This document shows positions 37,100 through 49,721 of a stretch of DNA of 64,000 nucleotides, one piece after another; position 1 is the stretch's first letter; every line of letters starts with the position of its first letter. Made by a program: the position numbers and the translations under genes. The stretch comes from Malania oleifera (lineage: Eukaryota; Streptophyta; Magnoliopsida; Santalales; Ximeniaceae), in NCBI RefSeq assembly GCF_029873635.1, contig NC_080419.1:72335597-72399596 (forward strand), written 5' to 3'. The notes below the pieces were generated by a model, which saw nothing but the letters and a program-made list of their open reading frames with translations, was not told where the DNA came from and searched no databases.

Positions 37100-38610
37100 T
37101 AGATTTTAAGCATCAGTGGCGGTTTCAAAACCGTCACTAATACCATATTATTAGCGATAGATCTTCCAATCCGTTACTAATACTCTTAACTAATTTTTTT
37201 TATATATTTAAAAAAAAAAAACACTAGTAGTGATGGTTTCAAAACCGTCGCTAATACCATAGTATTAATGACGAATCTCCCAATCAGTCACTAATACCCT
37301 TAACTAATTTTTTTAAATATTTTTTTAAAAAAAACACTTGTATCGACGGTTTCAAAACCGTCACTAATACCCTATATTAGTGACGGTTCTCCCAATCCGT
37401 CACTAATACCCTTAACTATTTTTTTTAATATTTTAAAATAAAAACACTAGTAGGTATGGTTTCAAAACTGTCACTAATACCCTATTATTAGTAACGGATC
37501 TCCCAATCCATCACTAATACCCTTAGTTAATTTTTTTTAATATTTTTTAAGTAAAAACACTAGTAGCGACGATTTTAAAACCATCACTAATACCTTATTA
37601 TTAGTGACGGTTCTCCCAATTCGTCACTAATACCCTTTACTAATTTTTTTTAATATTTTTTAAATAAAAGCACTAGTAGCAATGGTTTCAAAACCGTCAC
37701 TAATACCTTATTATTAGTGATGGTTATCCCAATCCATCACTAATACCCTTAACTAATTTTTTGTTAATATTTTTTAAATAAAAACACCAGTAGTGACGGT
37801 TCTCCCAATCCGTCACTAATATCATAAATTAATTTTTTTAAATAAAAATACTAGTAGTGACCGTTTCAAAGCCATCACTAATACCCTATTATTAATGACG
37901 GTTCTCCCAATCCATCACTAATGCCCTTAACCAATTTTTTTTTTAATATTTTTAAATAAAAATACTAGTAGTGACGGTTTCAAAACCGTCACTAATTCCC
38001 TATTATTAGTGACGGTTCTCCCAATCCATTACTAATGCCCTTAACTAAATTGTTTTTAATATTTCTTAAATTAAAACACTAGTAGCGACGGTTTCAAAAC
38101 TATCACTAATACCCTATTATTAGTAACGGATCTCCCAATCTGTCACTAATACCCTTAACTAATTGTTTTTAATATTTTTTAAATAAAAACACTAGTAGCG
38201 ACGGTTTCAAAACTGTCACTAATATCCTATTATTAGTGACGGTTCTCCCAATCCGTTACTAATATCCTAAATTAATTTTTTTAATAATTTTTAAATAAAA
38301 ACACTAGTAGTGACGGTTCTTGCAATCCGTCACTAATACCCTTGACTAATTTTTTTTTTTATTTATCCATAAATATTAGTGGTGACGGTTAGTTAATCGT
38401 CACTAATAAGTGACTTTTAGTGATGAATTTAGTCCGTCACTAATACCCTAGAACCGTCGCTAATATTTTTTCGGAAAAATTTTCGTGCAAAAATTGTTTA
38501 CCGCGCTGTTTTTAGTGACGAAAGTATTAGTGACGGTTTTTAAGAAATTGAATTCACTAATACCAACTTTTAGTGACGAAATTGAATTCATCACTAATAC
38601 TTCGTCACTA
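37100..38610. repeat. CACTA right subterminal hairpin array
   Basis: About ten tandem units of roughly 105-125 bp. Each unit holds a short inverted repeat TAGTGACGGTTTC/GAAACCGTCACTA and a second inverted repeat built on TAGTGACGG..TCTCCCAATCCGTCACTAA, joined by AT-rich TAATTTTTTTAATATTTTT spacers ending in ACACTAGTAG. Such motif clusters are the presumed transposase-binding subterminal repeats of CACTA elements. Confidence 0.9.
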
Positions 38611-38631
38611 AAAATCAGTTTTTTTGTAGTG

Positions 38632-39417
38632 TTTTTAGAGCTTGTCTTTGGTCCTTATGATTTAATTTGCTAACTTGAGTTTGACTATAAAAGTCTTCAT
38701 TATATAGGAGGTTTCAAGTTGTGATTCTTTAATGGGTTTTAATGTTCATAAGTGGCTTTCAATTACTTATATGGTATTTAGTTCTTGACCTTTCACTGTA
38801 TTCTATACATTGTTGTTCTTAGCCAAGTGTTTTGGATTTTGAATGATAAGCCTAAGATCGCCTCTTTTCTTATGAATATCAACACGTGAGAGGTGCGAGA
38901 TTGAATGACTTTAAGTTTTTACTGATCATGCATACATTTCTTTGTACACGGTTTTATTCTGGAAAAAACTTTATCAAAATTTCGGCAGCATGTCGTCTGT
39001 AAACTGGACATTTCCCAAAAGACTCATGCACTAAAACTTGTTAGATTCAAGCAAACAAATCACAATATTACGCATCATTCAGATACCAGTTAATCTAAGC
39101 ATGCGAGAACCTAAATCTACTACCAGCATGCAATTCATAATGTACTGCATCAGCAATGCAATTGGCATTCAACAACAAGCATGTATTCTAGTAGTTCAAT
39201 ATACAATTCATATAACATAATACCATCCATCAAGAAAATATTACCAAGAAACCGTTAATACACAATTCAACTAAGGTTTTTTAGTTTTTTCTTGAAGGTT
39301 GCTTCTTAGGCATTCTTGATGTAGCTTGGGTTGTGCATGAAGTTGTTACTTAGATTGTGAGAAGGCTTGTGATAGATTGAGTTGGGGTTTCTTGGATTCA
39401 GTTATGGACATAAAACA
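38632..39417 (+). repeat. ~0.85-kb tandem repeat, copy 2 (3' part) and partial copy 3
   Basis: It continues copy 2 after the CACTA insertion (AGCTTGTCTTTGGTCCTTATG onwards). Copy 3 starts at about 38983 and breaks off at 39417, where a different retroelement begins. Copy 2 without the insertion is about 0.88 kb, against 841 bp for copy 1. Confidence 0.85.
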
Positions 39418-41978
39418 CTTTGGTTTGTTTTAATTTTAGTGTATTTTCAGGTACATTTTCCCTCTGTTCAGTTTTTCTTTCCCCTTACTTTTCCACCCAG
39501 GTACGCTCCACTTCCCCTGTGCACATTTTTCTATTTTACCTATGCTTTCACATTGAGGACAATGTTCCATTTTAGTTGGGGGGGGGGGGGGGGATGAAAA
39601 ATTACATTGAATTTTTTTTTTTTTAATATGGATGATTAGGCCATAATCAACACTGACTGATACCTTTTACATTCTTGCATATAACCTTGGAGTTACACAC
39701 TTAAGCTATATAGTGAGTTATTTATGTGTAGTTTCTCTTTATATTGCTAATCTAGAAATTGTAATTCTATGTAGGTTGACTAGTAGTTCATTCATGTTAA
39801 TCTGGCTGTATAAACTCTTGTATTTACATGGTATTTCTTAAGGCTGAAAATACACGTTCATGTGACTTGTAGCATGAGTCTATATTTTTTACTTGCTAGC
39901 CTAGAGGTGACATCTAGTGGGGAGATAGAAACCTAGGTCTTGTAACCTACTCAAGATATGAAGGCTGAACCACCCCTAGAAATAGACTTAGGTCATGGAC
40001 TACTTTTCAAGCTTAATTCCTATTGGCGGTATGAAGACAACAAGAGAAGTGTAATGATGGTCCTAATTTACCAAAAAAAGAGAAAAATTAAAGAATGAGC
40101 AGGTGAAAGAATAAGAAAATTAGAAATGCACATGATATGAAAGATTAATACCTGCTCAATAGAAATGCATAAAAAGTCATGGACACGGCACATGTTCTCC
40201 ACATATGAAGACTCTTCAACCGCTTAATGCCTCAGATGTATTAATGCCAGGTTTGTGAATAAGTTGATCTAGGGTGGTCTTCGTTGGACATGGTGAGTAG
40301 TTGAGAAGATGCTAGGGTGAAGGACCCGATACCTCACAAATAGGCTCAATTCTTTTCAAACTAGTCTACTCCATACATTTAATGTTTGTTCCTTGCAATA
40401 TGTGGGATGTTTGATCGCGACACTCATCTTCACATATGATGAGTGAACCTATCCTTTTTGAGAAATTTTTAGGGTATACCAGTTGGACCGAGTCAAAACG
40501 ACCATTCTGTAGGTGTCTACTAGTATCCTGGGTGTAACAAGTCATACACATTACACATACCTCGAGATTTTGCCTATTTATACTTGGATTTCTATGACAA
40601 CATTAACTCTGAATTGTATTACTAGTTAGCTTCATGTGAGTATACTGTTCTTAACGACTATATAACAATAAGACTTGCATGAATGACTTACTTAGGAGTT
40701 ACGTGCATTATATATGATGATATTGTGTGAAATTTGGTTATACTCTTGTATGTGAAACAGTATAGTTGTGTAGCATGTGCAGTCATTTCATGTTTGTTAG
40801 AATTAGTATTTGTGGATACCGCCCTAGATTTCATTCACGTTATTTGTTAGATATTAGCAAAACGTTAGTTGGGGGGTGTGATTATGCATCTAAATTGCAT
40901 AATTAGGTGTTTAAAATCATGCATTAAAGATTATATTTTTAATTAAAGCTTAATTATGTCCAATAATTTAACATTGAGTTCGAATTACAATATTTGGATC
41001 ATTACTCGATAATTTACGAAATTTTGAAAACTTATTATTGCAAGACAATTTTTAGACATTAAAATTGAGATTAAAAATGTACATTTGTGTATATAAGCTA
41101 GAGTTCAAATCAACGTCATGTGCATAAAGTCAAATATTGAAGACCGGACTGTGAGCCACATGCCTGTAAATGATGAGCCATGCATGCAGTTATTTGAAGT
41201 CGTGTGCGTGTGTAAAATTGAAGAATCCGTGTTATGCAATGTGATAATTTTCGAAATTAAAGAAGACATAAAAGAGAACCCGGTGCCGTGTGAGAAGATT
41301 ACGTGGGCTTCATGCACATGAATCCATGTCATGCAATGAAAAGTGGGCAACAATCCAAGTCCGAAATTCGCTAGGAGATAGCCTAAACATATTGCAGTAT
41401 TTTAATCATAACGTTTTCATCTGACATCAGATTAGTGTGATTCAAGTGAAATTAGAACGTTTACGAAGATATCTACAATTCATTGTGAAATTGAGTTTTT
41501 CTAATTTGAACATTTACTGGGTCAACATTGGGCTTGAAAGTGAAGTTGTTGTGTTGGGTTGTGTGCAGTGCTTAAGGAAAAAAGGAGTCTTGGGCCACCA
41601 AAAAATGACCCATGCGCCTATCTCAAGAGGAGACACGGCTAGGAGAAAATATTAGGGGGGGGGGGAATAAAATATTTATGGACGAGGATGGTTTATGGGG
41701 GAAAAGGGAGCAGCGAGAGGCGGCGGTGCACAGGACAGCAGAAGACTCTCGACCTCTCTCAGATTTTCGGCTATCTCTCTCTCTCTTCTCTCTTCTCTCT
41801 TCTCTCTTCTCTCTTCTCTCTTCTCCCTTACTCTCCCATCTCTCTCTTTTTTTTAACTCAATTTTGTTAAAATTAATTTTATTGTTAAGTTTTTAATTTA
41901 TTCAAAGTTTGGATTAATTTTTGTTTAAAAATAGTTTTTTTAATTTAAGAACTTTCATTTTATTAGATAAATTTATGT

Positions 41979-42062
<84 letters not shown>

Positions 42063-42100
42063 TAAATTCTTGTTTTATAATTATTAACAAAGTACAAAGT
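39418..42100 (+). mobile_element. 3' part of a gag-only (TR-GAG/Athila-like) LTR element
   Basis: Plus-strand relative of the complete element at 43667-50677. 39440-40878 matches by eye the reverse complement of 45451-46990, including TATGCTTTCACATTGAGGAC and the block near 40240-40560 (compare 45770-46080). A polypurine tract ACGTTAGTTGGGGGG (40863-40876) precedes an LTR that starts TGATTATGC at 40879. The LTR runs through a GC-rich leader-like segment (41640-41760) and a (TC)n tract, then is lost around 42060-42100. No gag remains. Several short ORFs here are not genes. Confidence 0.75.
41982..42056. repeat. (TC)n microsatellite
   Basis: About 37 uninterrupted TC dinucleotides in the LTR leader region. 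The related LTR at 48842-50677 carries a (GA)n tract at 49680-49716 on the opposite strand. Confidence 0.95.
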
Positions 42101-42104
42101 GCTT

Positions 42105-43213
42105 AGGTTTTGGATAAAATGATATTTTTCACAAATATGATTAACAATGCACAAAACCATGTTAATACAAGTCTAATAGTTTGTATTTATAGCCCAAGAG
42201 CCAAAGGAGCCATTAACTAGCCATTGGGCGGGAAGAAAAACTATTTTATTTGGTAAACTAGCCGTTTTCCGCCCGTTAGTGTCATTCTGCCCATTGGACT
42301 CGTCGACGAATCCCCTGTGTTCGTCGACGAGGTCCCTGAATCATAAAAATTCAGAAAAATTAAAGTTGTGGAATTTTGTCTTAGCTTTCCAGGGACACCA
42401 AGATCGCCCCATTTGGACTTTTCTTGAAAATGTTAGGCCCAAAATACCGAAGGGTGTTCAGGACTCAAGGCTACACTACGGTAGTGACGATTGCTTTGTT
42501 TTCCTTGTCAAAAAGTGTTTTAATGACTCAAAACATTCCTGGACAAAAGTATATGAAATATATTAAGTCTAATGAAGATTAAAACTTGTCCAAATGAGTT
42601 TTTTTTGAATATAAGATATCTTAATTAATAAAACACGTTTGAAAACCCATTTTGATATCTTATATGCTTAGTATGTCCTTTTATAAATATACTTGACTTT
42701 CTTTGAACCTTTAGGACATAAAACTTGTTTTAACACAATCGAGACTAAGTATAAAAATGTTCTTAAAACTAGGATTTTAAAAACTTATCCCTTTGAAAAC
42801 ATATTTGAGTTTTATGATTCATTTGACAAACTTTTATTTTAACTTAGAAAACTATGAATTGTAAGTTTGTTATTTTTGTGCATATCCTATATGCTCATGT
42901 GTCCTAGTATGCTTATGCAATGGCTCAACTCTTACTCAGAAATCATGCAAGACACACACCACAAGAGTTACAATACACACTCACTCACACAACCCTTATT
43001 ACAATTAATTTATACACAATAAAAACTTCAGGATGTGCTTTGGTGCTTCCAAGTCAGCATCCTTTCGATCTTTCCTATTTGATGTCTACACGGTCCGATC
43101 TTTACTTCTGATTTGGTACTTCCATGTATCCGACACTTTGTACCTGTACTAAATAAGATCTACAAAGATAGGAAAACACTAGGAACAGCATATAAGTTAA
43201 TATCATCAAAACA
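42105..43213 (-). mobile_element. Sirevirus LTR fragment (U3), minus strand
   Basis: On the minus strand it starts TGTTTTGATGATATTAAC at 43213, a typical Sirevirus LTR start. CTCGTCGACGAA motifs (42298-42331) lie just upstream of a TATA box (TATAAATA, 42191-42184). The sequence stops shortly after the presumed transcription start. ORFs within it are not conserved coding sequence. Confidence 0.55.
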
Positions 43214-43221
43214 CATTAAAT

Positions 43222-43661
43222 AATGACAGTGTAGCCACTAAGGCTAACAGTAGGAACCTTAAAACCACATCACTAGATGAACTTATAGGTTCACTACTTA
43301 CTTATGAAATGACCTTAAAGGAAAGAAATTCTGAACCTAAGCACAAGAAATCTATTGCTTTAAAAATAGCTAACGAAAACTCAAGTGATGACGATAGTGA
43401 ATCAAGTGATCTAGACCAAGATGAATTAGCATTCATTACCAAAAGACTTGGCAAGTTCTATAGAAGCAACAAAAAGTTCCCTAGAAAATTTATTAAAACA
43501 AAATCTATAAAAGGGGAAACAAGTAAGAAAGAAAACAAAAATAAAAATGACCTACCTACGTGTTATCATTGCAAAAAGCTAGGTCATATCAAGCCGGAAT
43601 GCCCTTAACCCAAGAATGAGAAGAAAAAAAAAAAGAAAATGACCATGAAGGCAACATGGGA
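43222..43661 (+). pseudogene. Sirevirus gag, part 1 (zinc knuckle)
   Basis: It reads LDELIGSLLTYEMTLKERNS, then KKSIALKIANENSSDDD, and a CX2CX4HX4C zinc knuckle (CYHCKKLGHIKPEC). A TAA at 43606 is followed in the same frame by KKKMTMKATWDD, where the 7-kb element interrupts the codon after Asp. The N-terminal gag before about 43222 is missing. Confidence 0.85.
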
Positions 43662-43666
43662 TGACA
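43662..43666. repeat. Target-site duplication, left copy (TGACA)
   Basis: TGACA at 43662-43666 matches 50678-50682 exactly and frames the 7.0-kb gag-only element. Confidence 0.9.
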
Positions 43667-44245
43667 TGACTCACTCGAAAAATGAGCAACTCGGAAATTA
43701 TCCTAAGTATAGGAGTTCTGTTGTGTACTATTAAGCCCAAGGGCTAGATCGTCTCCTCAGGGAATGCGTTTAATCTCAAATCTTATGTTCTTCCAATTGA
43801 AAATAAAATTGTACCGAACTCAGTTCAGATTCGGATTTTTCAAGATTTTGGGGATTTAAACAAAAACTTAAATTAAAGTCCTAAAACTAACATGCTTCAA
43901 TTTAAAGAGTAAGGATGGAAACTCTAATCTACCTAAGGAAACATCAAACCACACGTTAATTAAAAATGGTAACATTGATCATGGAATTAAAGCACGTAAT
44001 GGAAAATCAATCACACACACGCTCGCAATAAAAATCAAATCTTTTACATGAACCAAAGATTATGAACCAAAATCACAAATTAAACGCACACAAAATGCTG
44101 AATTTTTAACATGAGCCAAGAACTCGAACCCAAAGATCAAAACACAACAAAAACTTAAATTTAACGAACACAATAAAACTTTTCCTTTTTCTCTTTTTTT
44201 TTTCTATTTTAATTTTTTTTCAAGAAACCGAACTAAACCTTAATC

Positions 44246-44291
<46 letters not shown>

Positions 44292-45450
44292 TTAAAAAAA
44301 TAACTCAAACAAATAATAAAAAAAATAAGTATAAATGTAATGCTAATATCAATTAAGAAGAGAAAGAAAGTAAATAGAATTTAATACTAATCATCCAAAG
44401 ATTCAAAACTTCAAAACATGAATAGAAATTTTACTAAAATTTAACAATAACTAATTAAAAACAAGAGTAAATAAAGAGAAAAGGAATGAAGAGAGACAGA
44501 GAGAGAAATTTGCAGGGGATGATGGTTGCTCTCGGGTGTTCTCAGCAGAGGCCACGGCTGCTGGTTTGCTGTCCTGTGATGGCCCTTGGCTGGTGGTTGT
44601 TCTGGTGCTCTTGGAGAAGCTGGGCAGCAGGATTGTAGAAGAAGGCCGCTGTGTGGAGCTGCTATGATGGAGCTGGTGGCCGCTACTGGAGAGGGTGGAA
44701 GCTGTTGTTGCTGCGACAAGGGCTGCCTGTGTTAGTGTGCTCGGCCATGGCTGCTGCAGAGGGCTGGACGGAGTTGAAAACAGAGAGAGAGTGAGAGAGT
44801 GAATACCGAGGGAGAGATTGAGGGAGAGAAGTGAAGAACTAAGGGAGAGATAAGAAAAGCTGAGGGAGAGATCAGAGAGGCAGCAAGGAGCAAAGAATTG
44901 AAAAGAACAAAAAAAAAAAAAACTAAAGAAGAAGAAGAAGAAGAAGAAGAAGAAGAAGGAGAAGAGGAGAATGGGGAGCCCCCCGTGGGCTGCTGTGTGT
45001 GGGGAAGAAAAAGGGGAAATTGGGTGCCCTAGGATCCGTGAAGCCACGACCCGACCCGTTCGGAAAGGATTGACCCGTATTGTTATATTTTTTCCATGTT
45101 TTTTATTCTCTGTTCATTACAAATCTGACTCTTCTAGAGCCCGTATCTCACAAAATTCAAAACACTAAAGTTGTAGATAATCCTTTTCTTTTTCTTCAGA
45201 AATTTGAATCTTCTTGATTGGAGCTCAGACAGAAAAGTTATGCATGAAATACGAACAGGTATCGGTTTTGGTTCCCGAGAATTTTCCTACGACAAAAAAT
45301 TACCAAAACTTCATAAATAGTGCAATAAAGTTCAAGAATGATGATTTTGGAACTTTATTAAAATATTGGGCAATTTTAGACATTTAATTAAAAATATAAA
45401 TCGTAAAGCTCGGGTTAAACATCCAATTACGCAGTTTCAGCGCGTAATCA
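43667..45450 (-). mobile_element. 3' LTR of the gag-only element
   Basis: 1784 bp, TGACTCACTC ... GCGTAATCA on the plus strand. It is nearly collinear with the other LTR, with differences in an (AAT)n run (44246-44288) and in GAAGAA and GA repeats. The segment 44520-44970 is GC-rich and probably transcribed leader. Confidence 0.85.
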
Positions 45451-47144
45451 CACCCCCCAACTAACGTTTTTCTAGTCTCTAGCAAATGACGTGAATGAAT
45501 CTTAGGGTGGTATCTACAACTACATACTCCAGTAATCATGAAATCAATGCACATGCGACATAACTATACCACTTCACATACAAGAATACTACTGAATTTC
45601 ACACAAGCTCGTTCATATTTAATGCACATGACTCCAAAGCACGTCACTCATGCAAGTTTCATCGTTTATATGTGATTTGAGAGTTAGTATACTCACATGC
45701 AGTTAATCAATGGCACATTCATAGTTAATGCAATCATATAAGTTCGAGTATAAACAGGTAAACTCTCGAGGTGTGTGTGATGTGTGTGACTCAGTACACC
45801 TAGGACGCCAGTGGACACCTACAGAACAGTCGCTTTGACTCGGCCTAACTGGTATACCCTCAAAAACACTCAAATAAAATGGGTTCACTCATCATATGTG
45901 AGGAGGAGTGTCGCGATCAAACATCCCACATATTAAAAGGAACAACGCTAAGTATATGAAGTGGACTAGTCTGGAAAGGATCTAGCCTATCTATGAGGTT
46001 TCGGGTCCTTCACCCTAGCATCTTCTCACCTACTCGCCATATCCAACTGAGACCATCCTAGATCAACTCATTCACAAACTTGTCGTGAATACATCTGAGG
46101 CATTAATCGGTTGAAGAATCTTCATACGTGGAAAAACATGTGTCGTCCTTGACTTTTTGTGATATGTATTTGGGCCGACATTGACATTTCATTTCATACG
46201 CATGTGTATTGCTTATTCTTTTTTCTGCTCATTCTTTATTTTCTGTCTTTTCTTGATCAACTAGGACAATCATAACACTTCTTTTGTAATCTTCATACCA
46301 TCAATGGGAATTGAGCTCGAATAGGAGTTCATGAATTAAGTCTATCTCTAGGGGTGGCTCAGCCTTCACATTTTGAGTAGGCTACAAGACCTAGGTTTCT
46401 ATCTCCCCACTAGGTGTCACCTTTAGACTAGCAAATCAAAAACAAAGACTAGTGTACAAGAAATCATCCAAAAAAATAGAATTGAGTTCTGTGAACTCTG
46501 ATTTGATATTAGCGCTCAAAAGAACGATAAATAGCTCAAGGATATCTCACAAGGTGTCATAGTCGCCACGGGTGTTCTCTCAATGCTCACATGAAACCCT
46601 AAGTGCAATGAATCACGGGAATGTGTTTATTTAGCCTCGTGAGATGCATGTAGATACAGGAAATTATATAACCAAATTAATACGAATGTACTACCAATCA
46701 ATTTTTCATGAAGTCATAAGATCATATAAAGAGAAAACTGCACATGATTGACTCAAGTGTGTCATTCTTAAGTTATATGCAAGTATGCGAAAGGTATGAG
46801 TCAGTGTTAAGCATGACATAATGCAATGTAATCCTTCAGTGCTCCTCCTTTATTTCTCTTTTTTTTTTTTTTTTTTTGCTTTTTTATTTTTTTGTATTTT
46901 TGATTTTTTTTTTAAAATATAAAACCCGGTACGTGTACGTGCACAGTGTTACATGTGAATGCTCATCCCCTTCAACTAAAATGGAACATTATCCTCAATG
47001 TGAAAGCATAGGGGAAATAGAAAATATTGTGCACGGGAAAAGTAAAGTGTACGTGAGTGGCGAAATAATAGAAATCGAACTATGAGAAAATGGTCCTGAA
47101 AACTAACTAAAAATAAAATAAGATAAAATAAAAGAAAAATAAGG

Positions 47145-48817
47145 GAATGAAAAACATCACAATTGTCTGGCAGAGGCTCAGGAGGAATTTCGTCTGGTGG
47201 CCGCAGGTCTACAAATTGCATCGACGGTTCTCCAAATTTAAGTCGCCACAATCGATCAGTCGTTATACCTGCACGAAAATCAACCTCAAATGAATTAATG
47301 CGCGTCAAAATACCAAACAATTTGTGTGCAGGTCGACCCTCTTGTGTTGACAAGAATGGGTATTTATTAAACATCGTTTCCAGGAAATTTGCTTCTTTAC
47401 AAACTAACAGTTAAGAGAAAGTGATCGGAATAATTACCTGCAGTTCTTCAGAAGCATTAACATTAAAGGTTTTACCTAGTTCTTTGAAAATTATATGCTC
47501 ACTAGACTGGTCACCCTTTTTATCAGGTGTAAATATCATCATACCACTGCAAGAGTCTGCCTCTACATTAGGCTCCTTAACATCTGATTCAGGCAGAAGT
47601 GACGGTTTCACGGTTTCTAAGCTTGGAGTATGAGGTACCACAGGTTGGTACTCCGTATGAGTATCAGTCTTCTCATCAACTAACTGCTCCGCTTCTGGCC
47701 CCGTTTTCTCTGATTTTTCTTTGACCTCTTCTGGTTCAGCCATGACTTCTAGTGCTGGGACAACTAGTTGTTCAACGATGAGCATCTCAGATTGGGGAAA
47801 TTCTTTTTCGCTTCTTAAAGTGATGGCGGCCTCTGCTGCCTCAAAGAGATCATCGTGCATTTGTTGGTGTAACTGCTGGTACTCTTAAGGACTAGGCTGA
47901 GGTTCCATGGGCAATTCTTCGTTTTCTAATATGTCCAACTGCGTGCTTATCGCATTAATGGTATCCCGCAATTCATTATTATGATCAACTTGAGTTTGCA
48001 TGAATTGTTGGAGCATGTTTGCCATCTATGTTATGCTATCCTCAAAAAGGTCTGACGACATATAGCTCGAAGGGATCTGTTGTGGTTAATATTGAGGCAG
48101 AGGGTTGTTTGGGCAGTTTGGTGGCTCGTATACATCTCCACCACTGATTGTGCTGATAGGTTGTGCAGTTATGGGTGCCTGAGTGTATTGTGTGTTGCAT
48201 TGTGGGACATTGTCAGTTAAGTAATCAAAGAATGATAATACCTGATCTGGATCCTCGCTGACGGGCTCTCCATTAGACACAGTCTGGACAAAACACTTGC
48301 AATTAGGGGTAAGAGCAGTATAAAAACAATCATCTAACCTCCATGAGTCAAACCCGTGATGTGGACAAGTGCTTAGTAAATCCTTGAATCACTCCCAGCA
48401 AGCCCGAAATGTCTTGTCATCTTGCTGCACAAAATTAAGAATCTGTTCCTGCAGAAATTGAGTTTTCTGTGAGGGACAAAATGCATACAAGAATTCACGC
48501 TCCATATCAACCCAATTAATGATAGAGTGAGGTCTCAAGGAATGAAACCAGATCAGTGCCCTATCCTGTAAAATGGCAAGAAATAAATTTAGTCAAATAG
48601 ATTCATCAATTTTAGCATGAGAGAAAAACATATTGCAGGTTAATTCAAACTCTGCTAAGTGTTGAGATTCCGTCCCGTAGAACTCGGGTAGCAACGACGT
48701 CCTCTCGCGCTACATCATGAAATTAAGCTCATCATAAGGCAAAACAGTGGAAGAGGATGTAGTGGCATATTCAAGCTGCAAAAAGTCTATTATCGTGCGC
48801 GGTGCAGGTGTAGCCAT
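47145..48817 (-). pseudogene. Gag-like protein of the gag-only element
   Basis: One continuous frame of about 557 codons from the ATG at 48817 (MATPAPRTIIDFLQLEYA), interrupted by at least seven stops but no frameshift. Conserved retrotransposon-gag blocks are ALIWFHSLRPHSI, WVDMEREFLYAFCP and FKDLLSTCPHHGFDSWRLDD. The CPHHG block is typical of Athila-type gag. The C-terminal third is acidic and Glu-rich (EEVKEKSEKTGPEAEQ), then ends with WRLKFGEPSMQFVDLRPPDE. No zinc knuckle or protease was seen. In the family, gag packages element RNA. Confidence 0.75.
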
Positions 48818-48841
48818 TTTTCAAAACTCAAAATTTTTTCA

Positions 48842-49418
48842 AAACTCACTCGAAAAATGAGCAGCTCAGAAGCTATCCCAAGTATAGGAGTTCTGTCGTG
48901 TAATATTAAGCCCAAGGGCTAGATCGTCTCCTCAAGGAATGCGTTTAATCTCAGATCTTACGTTCATCCAATCGAAAATAAAATTGTACTGAACTCAGTT
49001 CAGATTCGGGTTTTTCAAGATTTTGGGGATTTAAACAAAAACTTAAATTAAAGTCCTAAAACTAACATGCTTCAATTTAAAGAGTAAGGATGGAAACTCT
49101 AATCTACCTAAGGAAACATCAAACCACACGCTAATTAAAAATGGTAACATTGATCATGGAATTAAAGCACGTAATGGAAAATCAATCACACACACGCGCG
49201 CAATAAAAATCAAATCTTTTACATGAACCAAAGATTATGAACCAAAATCACAAATTAAATGCACACAAAATGCTGAATTTTTAACATGAGCCAAGAACTC
49301 GAACCCAAAGATCAAAACACAACAAAAACTTAAATTTAACGAACACAATAAAACTTTTCCTTTTCCTCTTTTTTTTTGTATTTTAATTTTTTTCAAGAAA
49401 CCGAACTAAACCTTAATC

Positions 49419-49485
<67 letters not shown>

Positions 49486-49675
49486 TTAAAAAAATAACTC
49501 AAAGAAATACTAAAAAAAATAAGTATAAATGTAATGCTAATATCAATTGAGAAGAGAAAGAAAGTAAATAGAATTTAATACTAATCATCCAAAGATTCAA
49601 AACTTCAAAACATGAATAGAAATTTTACTAAAATTTAACAATAACTAATTAAAAACAAGAGTAAATAAAGAGAAA

Positions 49676-49721
<46 letters not shown>

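Noticed and set aside
37100..38610. CRISPR-like regularly spaced repeats
   Set aside because: Units are inverted-repeat transposon subterminal motifs with AT-rich spacers that are themselves repeated; the context is a plant CACTA element.
42105..43213. 5' LTR of the large Sirevirus
   Set aside because: Its promoter and TG start are on the minus strand, opposite to the Sirevirus at 43222-60952, and it does not resemble the 3' LTR at 59001-60952.
44451..45047. 198-aa minus-strand ORF with Ser/Leu-rich and poly-Phe content
   Set aside because: Lies wholly in the LTR of the gag-only element, is low-complexity, and its counterpart in the other LTR (49941-50288) is disrupted.
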